The translations under genes and the position numbers were made by a program. A stretch of DNA of 64,000 nt from the NCBI RefSeq assembly GCF_030317115.1, contig NZ_JASZYF010000020.1, forward strand, positions 43,625 through 107,624, written 5' to 3'. The notes under the pieces were generated by a model. It was given only the letters and a program-made list of their open reading frames with translations. It made no database searches and was not told the DNA's origin. This stretch comes from Variovorax gracilis. GTDB taxonomy: Bacteria > Pseudomonadota > Gammaproteobacteria > Burkholderiales > Burkholderiaceae_C. This document shows positions 60,206 through 64,000 of this stretch, in pieces. How positions within the stretch are numbered: the stretch's first letter is position 1; the number at the start of each line of letters is the position of its first letter.

Positions 60206-61099
60206 ATGGACCTGCGCCGGATCCGCCATTTCGTCGTCCTTGCCGAGACCCTGAACTTTCGCCGCGCGGCTGAAAAGCTGCACATGGCACAGCCGCCTTT
60301 GACGGTTTCCATCCAGAAGCTGGAGGCGGAACTCGGCACCAGGCTGTTTGATCGCGGCACGACCGGGGTGTCACTCACGCCGACCGGCCGCACGGTGCTC
60401 GCCGAAGCACGCAAGCTGCTGTTCCATGGCAGCCAGCTGGGGGCCATCGCGCGCAGCGCCCTCGAAGGCACGGGCGGCACGTTGCACGTGGGTTTCGTCG
60501 GCACCACCACATACGGAATGCTCCAGAAGGTCGTACCGCGATTTCGCGCCGAATATCCCGGCGTCGAGCTGGTGCTGCACGAGGCCACGTCGGTATCGAT
60601 CCTTCAGCAGCTGGAAGATCGTGGACTGGACGTGGGCCTGGTGCGCACGCCCTTGCTGCGCACCACCTCTGCGACCCTCGTCCCGCTGGAGCGCGACGAG
60701 TTCATCGTGGCGTTGCCGCGCGGTCACGCCCTTGCCGGAAGGGGGCCGTTGCATCTGAGCGACCTGGCCGGCGAATCCTTCGTGATGTATGGGGCAGGCG
60801 CGGCCGCAGGCCTTCACAGCGCCGCCATGCTGGCGTGCCAGAGCGCGGGCTTCATGCCACGCGTTGCGCAGCAGGGCGTGCAGGTTCAGACCTTGCTGGC
60901 GTTGGTGGAGAGTGGCCTCGGCATCGCCCTGGTGCCCTCCGTCATGCAGCGCTACGCAAGTGACAAGATCGAATACCGTCCGCTGCTGGAACTGCCGGAG
61001 GGTGCTTCCGTGGGGCTTGCACTGGCGTACATGGCAGAGACCGAGAGCCCTGCGGCGGCACGCTTTCGCACCGCCGCGCTTGGTGCTTGCAAAGGCTAG
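60206..61099 (+). CDS. LysR-family transcriptional regulator
   Basis: 297 aa from the ATG at 60206. Helix-turn-helix: FVVLAETLNFRRAAEKLHMA, QPPLTVSIQKLEAELGTRLF. Effector domain starts GTLHVGFVGTTTYGMLQKVV, of the BenM/CatM-like type. 82 bp downstream of the crotonase gene. It probably binds the two ATAC-N7-GTAT boxes at 59164 and 59231 and controls both directions. Confidence 0.9.
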   Translation: MDLRRIRHFVVLAETLNFRRAAEKLHMAQPPLTVSIQKLEAELGTRLFDRGTTGVSLTPTGRTVLAEARKLLFHGSQLGAIARSALEGTGGTLHVGFVGTTTYGMLQKVVPRFRAEYPGVELVLHEATSVSILQQLEDRGLDVGLVRTPLLRTTSATLVPLERDEFIVALPRGHALAGRGPLHLSDLAGESFVMYGAGAAAGLHSAAMLACQSAGFMPRVAQQGVQVQTLLALVESGLGIALVPSVMQRYASDKIEYRPLLELPEGASVGLALAYMAETESPAAARFRTAALGACKG

Positions 61100-61273
61100 C
61101 CACCCTCGCGACCTTCGAAACCGGTCGTTGACGCGCGACATAGTCCTGGCCTTCCGTTGCCAATCGGGCGCCCCCTGCGACGCAGATTGGGAAGTTGGGG
61201 GTGCGAAGAGGCATACACCGTGCCGGGATCACGCCTGCGAGGGAGATTTGCCACGTGCCCGTCGTGCGTCTCG

Positions 61274-61398
61274 AGTACCGCTCACGCGGCCGATCTCGAT
61301 GTCGGGCTGGTCGAGCAGCGCATCGAGCACCCCCAGGTGAACGCGCCGTGGGCGCCACCGCCCTGAAGCGCAAGATTCAGAGTTGTGCGGCCGAAGGA
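61274..61398 (-). pseudogene. patatin-like phospholipase 5' remnant
   Basis: Minus strand from about 61398 reads GRTTLNLALQGGGAHGAFTWG, the oxyanion-hole start of a patatin-like phospholipase, then in a frame shifted by one base VLDALLDQPDIEIGRVSGT, which should lead into the G-T-S-A-G nucleophile motif but instead breaks off at about 61274. A shortened G run at the frame change is the likely indel. No catalytic Ser remains. Confidence 0.6.
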
Positions 61399-61850
61399 AG
61401 AGGTTCAGGCAGGAGCGAAGACCTTTCAGGCCGCCGCGCGGCGAATTGCGTGGGGATATGCATTGAGAAGCTCTCCCCTTCTCGGCGGCCCGCATGGCAC
61501 GATAGTTCTGCCGAGCGGCCCTTGCGTTGTAGGCACGCGATAGCCTTCGAATGGCCCAGACCGCGCCTGGCACGCTGGTTTCTGATGACAGGACCGGCAC
61601 GTTCCCATCACGTTCGCGTGACGCTGGAGTTGCTCGCCTCCATGCCTGGCGTGCGCCGCGGCGTTGTAGCCGCGGCCGCGGGGCGTTCCAATACGACGGT
61701 TTGATTCGAGCTTGCAGTCGCGAATCCGCGACGTCGGAACCGAGTAAACCGCGTCGGGCGAAGGCCTACCTGCAGCATCGAACCTCGCGTACACCGGTCT
61801 CTGCGTTTGGCTCGTTCCATGCGACGTACACAACCTCAAAGGACGACGCC
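61399..61850. other. non-coding stretch before the membrane protein gene
   Basis: About 450 bp without a frame I can assign to a family. AAAGGA at 61838 is the ribosome site of the gene at 61851. The region may contain further scars of the deletion that removed the patatin gene. Confidence 0.35.
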
Positions 61851-62813
61851 ATGGCCACCTACGCTCAAGAATCACCGATGCCTGGCATTGCCCCGCGCCA
61901 AGACGTGGCGGCGTTCGAAGCTCCCCGATCAGGCGTGTCATGGGGCGCCGTGTTTGCAGGCGCGGCCGTGGCTGCGGCGCTGACTTTGATCATGATGGTG
62001 CTGGGCGCCGGCATGGGCCTGGGCCTCGCATCCCCTTGGGAGGGCGAGGGTGCAGAAGCGAAAACGATCGGCATCGCAGGGATCTTCTGGATCACGTTCA
62101 CCCAGCTCGCTTCATCGGGGTTGGGCGGATACCTCGCTGGGCGCCTCCGAACGAAGTGGAGCGGTATCCATACGGACGAGGCGCGTTTTCGCGACACTGC
62201 TCACGGGGTTCTCTCATGGGCCGTGGCTACCCTTGTGACCTTCGCGTTGATCGCCTCTGCCCTTGGGTCGGCCGTGAGTGCCGGAGCCAAGGCCGGAATG
62301 GGTGTAGCCACAGCCGTGGCTGGTGGCGCAGCGACCGCGGCGGCAGGAACTGCAGCGAGCCGCTCCGGCGACGATGGAAGTAGCGGCCCCATGGCGTACA
62401 TGACTGACTCCCTGTTCCGGAAAGATCCGAGCGCGGCGCCATCATCGGGTGGCACAAGCCAGCCTGAAGCAGGTCAAGGCGCGGCCGACCGAGCAACGAC
62501 CGCAGAAGTGAGCCGGATTTTTGCCAACGCATTGCGCACTGGTACGCTCTCGCCTGAGGACAGCCGCTACGCGAGCCAGGTCGTCGCTCAGCGAACCGGC
62601 CTGAGCCAACAGGATGCCGAAAAGCGCGTCAACGACGTCTACTCGCGCGCCAAGGCGGCTCTGGAGGAGACCAAGACCAAGGCAAAGGCGATGGCGGACT
62701 CCGCACGAAAGGCAACTGCATACGGATCGCTTTGGATATTCATTTCGTTGGTACTCGGTGCGCTCTTCGCCTCCTACTGCGCGACGCTCGGCGGCCGGCA
62801 GCGAGACCTTTGA
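61851..62813 (+). CDS. membrane protein of unknown function (PhnA-like in name only)
   Basis: 320 aa from the ATG at 61851. Hydrophobic segments: SWGAVFAGAAVAAALTLIMM (about residues 30-55), GIFWITFTQLASSGLGGYLA, WAVATLVTFALIASALGSAV, then an Ala/Gly-rich stretch, a soluble part with helical SRIFANALRTGTLSPEDSRY and KRVNDVYSRAKAALEETKTK, and a final helix SLWIFISLVLGALFASYCAT. I do not know its function. The helical soluble loop suggests a scaffold or stress protein. Confidence 0.7.
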   Translation: MATYAQESPMPGIAPRQDVAAFEAPRSGVSWGAVFAGAAVAAALTLIMMVLGAGMGLGLASPWEGEGAEAKTIGIAGIFWITFTQLASSGLGGYLAGRLRTKWSGIHTDEARFRDTAHGVLSWAVATLVTFALIASALGSAVSAGAKAGMGVATAVAGGAATAAAGTAASRSGDDGSSGPMAYMTDSLFRKDPSAAPSSGGTSQPEAGQGAADRATTAEVSRIFANALRTGTLSPEDSRYASQVVAQRTGLSQQDAEKRVNDVYSRAKAALEETKTKAKAMADSARKATAYGSLWIFISLVLGALFASYCATLGGRQRDL

Positions 62814-63018
62814 ATTGGGAATGTCTCCGGCAGTTGCTGGCCCGCGCGCACTCAACCAACGGCGCCCTTTCTTGACCGGTCCCGCAGGTCGCTCGCCTAG
62901 TTCCCATTTGAAGGGGTGGCGGTAGAGCGACCGCGGACCGTCCAAAGCAGGTCCGGCGACTGCGCGATCCCGAATGACGGCCCGTTCGATCTGCGCACCA
63001 ATCCTGAAGGAGAACGAG

Positions 63019-63264
63019 ATGTCCGAACAGTACCGTCATTTAGCCGTCTTCATCGACAACCCCGGCGAGGGCAATTTTGTGTGGATCGTGCTGGAGAGCA
63101 CGGGCGATCCCGCCGTCTGGCTTGATCTGGAAACGGGCAGTGAGTCCTATCCTGCTTGGATCGAGGCCTTCGAAGCGGGCAACGACGCCTTACTTGCCTA
63201 CGTCGAAGACAAAAATCTAGGACCGATTGCGGAAGCGTTGGGGGACGAGGAAGAGGATACCTAG
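63019..63264 (+). CDS. small acidic protein
   Basis: 81 aa with GAAGGAG before the ATG. Sequence such as HLAVFIDNPGEGNFVWIVLE and YPAWIEAFEAGNDALLAYVE, ending in an acidic run EALGDEEEDT. No family recognised. Its good ribosome site and codon use suggest a real gene. A short hairpin (CCTCG/CGAGG, 63268-63288) follows but without a T-run. Confidence 0.65.
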   Translation: MSEQYRHLAVFIDNPGEGNFVWIVLESTGDPAVWLDLETGSESYPAWIEAFEAGNDALLAYVEDKNLGPIAEALGDEEEDT

Positions 63265-63430
63265 GGGCCTCGTTGCGGGGAAGCGAGGACACCGACAGCG
63301 CGCGGCTCTTGGCCAAATAACCCGCTAAATGACTGCCGGCTGAGGCAACCGGCGCCGCGAGCACCAATTTGCGCCCGTGCTTGAAAGATGCTATGTGGGA
63401 CTCCCCGAGGCTGACCCGTTGAGCTAGAAC

Positions 63431-63598
63431 GGAACTTCCCAACCTCTTTGTGCGAAGGAGATGGTATGGACGCCTCCCTCCCGCTAAAGGACTGCGAAGG
63501 TTGGGAATTCCGCTGATGAAGGTGGGGGCCTCGCAGTCGACGGCATCAAGTGCCAGAGTGGAGGTTCGATGTAGCAACCACTCTCCGACGGAGGCCCC
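63431..63598 (+). ncRNA. candidate IS110 bridge RNA in the left-end leader
   Basis: The region directly upstream of the transposase folds into two long stem-loops with internal loops. Stem 1 pairs 63431-63445 with 63498-63511 (14 bp with one bulged C). Stem 2 pairs GGGGCCTC at 63525-63532 with GAGGCCCC at 63591-63598, and inside it AGAGTGG (63555-63561) with CCACTCT (63578-63584), leaving a 22-nt and a 6-nt internal loop. IS110-group elements such as IS621 carry their bridge RNA at this place, with a target-binding and a donor-binding loop. Size about 170 nt agrees. Promoter and ends are not defined. Confidence 0.55.
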
Positions 63599-63601
63599 GA
63601 A

Positions 63602-64000
63602 ATGAATCGTACGACGTATGGCTTGGACATTGCAAAGAACGTGATGCAACTCCACTGGGTTGATGGCGAGACAGGCGAGATCGGGCGCAAGAAGCTCCCT
63701 CGAGGCACGCTGGGCGGATTCTTCGCGCAGCTGCAGCCAGCGCGCGTGGTGATGGAGGCGTGCGGCAGTGCGCACCATTGGGCGCGCGTACTCGGCGGAC
63801 TCGGACATCAGGTCGAGTTGCTGCCGGCGCGACAGGTTCGCGCGTTTGTGCGCAGCAACAAGAATGACGCTGCCGATGCACGAGCGATCTGGCTGGCGGC
63901 GCAGCAGTCGGACATTCGTCGTGCCCCGATCAAGACTGTCGAGCAGCAGGCGGTGCTGTCGCTGCACCGAGCGCGCTCGCACTGGGTGAGCGTGCGCACG
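63602..64000 (+). CDS. IS110-family DEDD transposase (5' part)
   Basis: 133 codons from the ATG at 63602, open to the window end. RuvC-like fold: catalytic Asp9 in TYGLDIAKNVMQLHWVDG, Glu52 in ARVVMEACGSAHHWARVLGG, and Asp89/Asp92 in FVRSNKNDAADARAIWLAAQ. These are the four acidic residues of IS110 recombinases, which act with a bridge RNA. The C-terminal Tnp_20 domain with the serine lies outside. The leader just upstream is structured and non-coding. Confidence 0.88.
   Translation, partial: MNRTTYGLDIAKNVMQLHWVDGETGEIGRKKLPRGTLGGFFAQLQPARVVMEACGSAHHWARVLGGLGHQVELLPARQVRAFVRSNKNDAADARAIWLAAQQSDIRRAPIKTVEQQAVLSLHRARSHWVSVRT

Larger units (their letters stand above)
63431..64000 (+). mobile_element. 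IS110-family insertion sequence, left part
   Basis: Comprises the structured leader and the first 133 codons of a DEDD transposase and runs off the window. The exact left boundary is somewhere between the stop at 63264 and 63431; IS110 elements lack terminal inverted repeats, so it cannot be fixed from one copy. Confidence 0.75.

Noticed and set aside
63268..63288. Hairpin CCTCG/CGAGG after the small acidic protein as a terminator
   Set aside because: Only 5 bp with a 10-nt loop and no T-run.
1..64000. CRISPR arrays, rRNA or tRNA genes
   Set aside because: No regularly spaced repeats and no recognisable tRNA or rRNA sequence were seen on either strand; a covariance-model scan would be needed to exclude a tRNA fully.

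Overview
The window is GC-rich and gene-dense. Its families are typical of a soil or rhizosphere betaproteobacterium of the order Burkholderiales: three Bug-type periplasmic solute-binding proteins in catabolic operons, many LysR/IclR/TetR/AraC/MocR regulators beside short degradative operons, and Shine-Dalgarno sites of the form GGAGAC. A Comamonadaceae genus such as Variovorax is a reasonable guess, but this is inferred from gene content only. I recognised no rRNA, tRNA or CRISPR array.

Region by region. 1-4.8 kb: an HxlR regulator (cut by the window edge), a frameshifted methyltransferase, a flavoprotein monooxygenase and an exported nitroreductase-like protein divergent from a LysR regulator. 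4.9-15.6 kb: a glucan-processing block with a GH13 alpha-glucosidase, then a tightly overlapping minus-strand operon (PF10091/GH144-like glucanase, eukaryotic-type GH15 glucoamylase, SbmA/YddA-type ABC protein, CocE-like exported protein) and a divergent GH3 beta-glucosidase. None of the four glycosidases has a signal peptide. 15.6-17.6 kb: a YebC/PmpR protein, a small 2x[4Fe-4S] ferredoxin, a collapsed arylamine N-acetyltransferase and a cupin. 17.7-23.5 kb: an aromatic meta-cleavage operon (MFS importer, MhpA-like hydroxylase, extradiol dioxygenase, FAH-family hydrolase) with a divergent TetR regulator. 23.7-29.6 kb: a mevalonate catabolic locus (HMG-CoA lyase, TctA-like permease, small membrane partner, degradative HMG-CoA reductase) with a divergent MocR regulator.

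29.7-46.9 kb: an accessory region with an AraC regulator, an alkylsulfatase-like protein, coniferyl-aldehyde dehydrogenase, a class II aldolase, an arylsulfatase, tandem DUF3604 proteins (the second truncated), cupins, an NHL-repeat lipoprotein, and ligJ/ligK-type genes of the protocatechuate 4,5-cleavage pathway with a Bug protein and a divergent IclR regulator. 48-50 kb: a Baeyer-Villiger monooxygenase that has lost its cofactor-binding core, and a MetX-like hydrolase. 50-61 kb: a ten-gene acyl-CoA degradation operon (CaiB, Bug, MaoC, crotonase, DUF35, thiolase-like, SDR, two acyl-CoA dehydrogenases, Bug) divergent from a crotonase and a LysR regulator. Two identical-architecture LysR boxes lie between the two transcription units. 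61-64 kb: a patatin remnant, a membrane protein, a small acidic protein, and the left end of an IS110-family element with a structured non-coding leader that fits a bridge RNA.

Two themes recur. First, at least nine genes are decayed, mostly by internal deletion rather than by stop codons, and several of these sit beside intact catabolic operons. Second, several apparently intact enzymes have lost hallmark catalytic residues: the CocE-like protein, the alkylsulfatase-like protein, the thiolase-like protein and its DUF35 partner. This suggests changed chemistry or non-catalytic roles.
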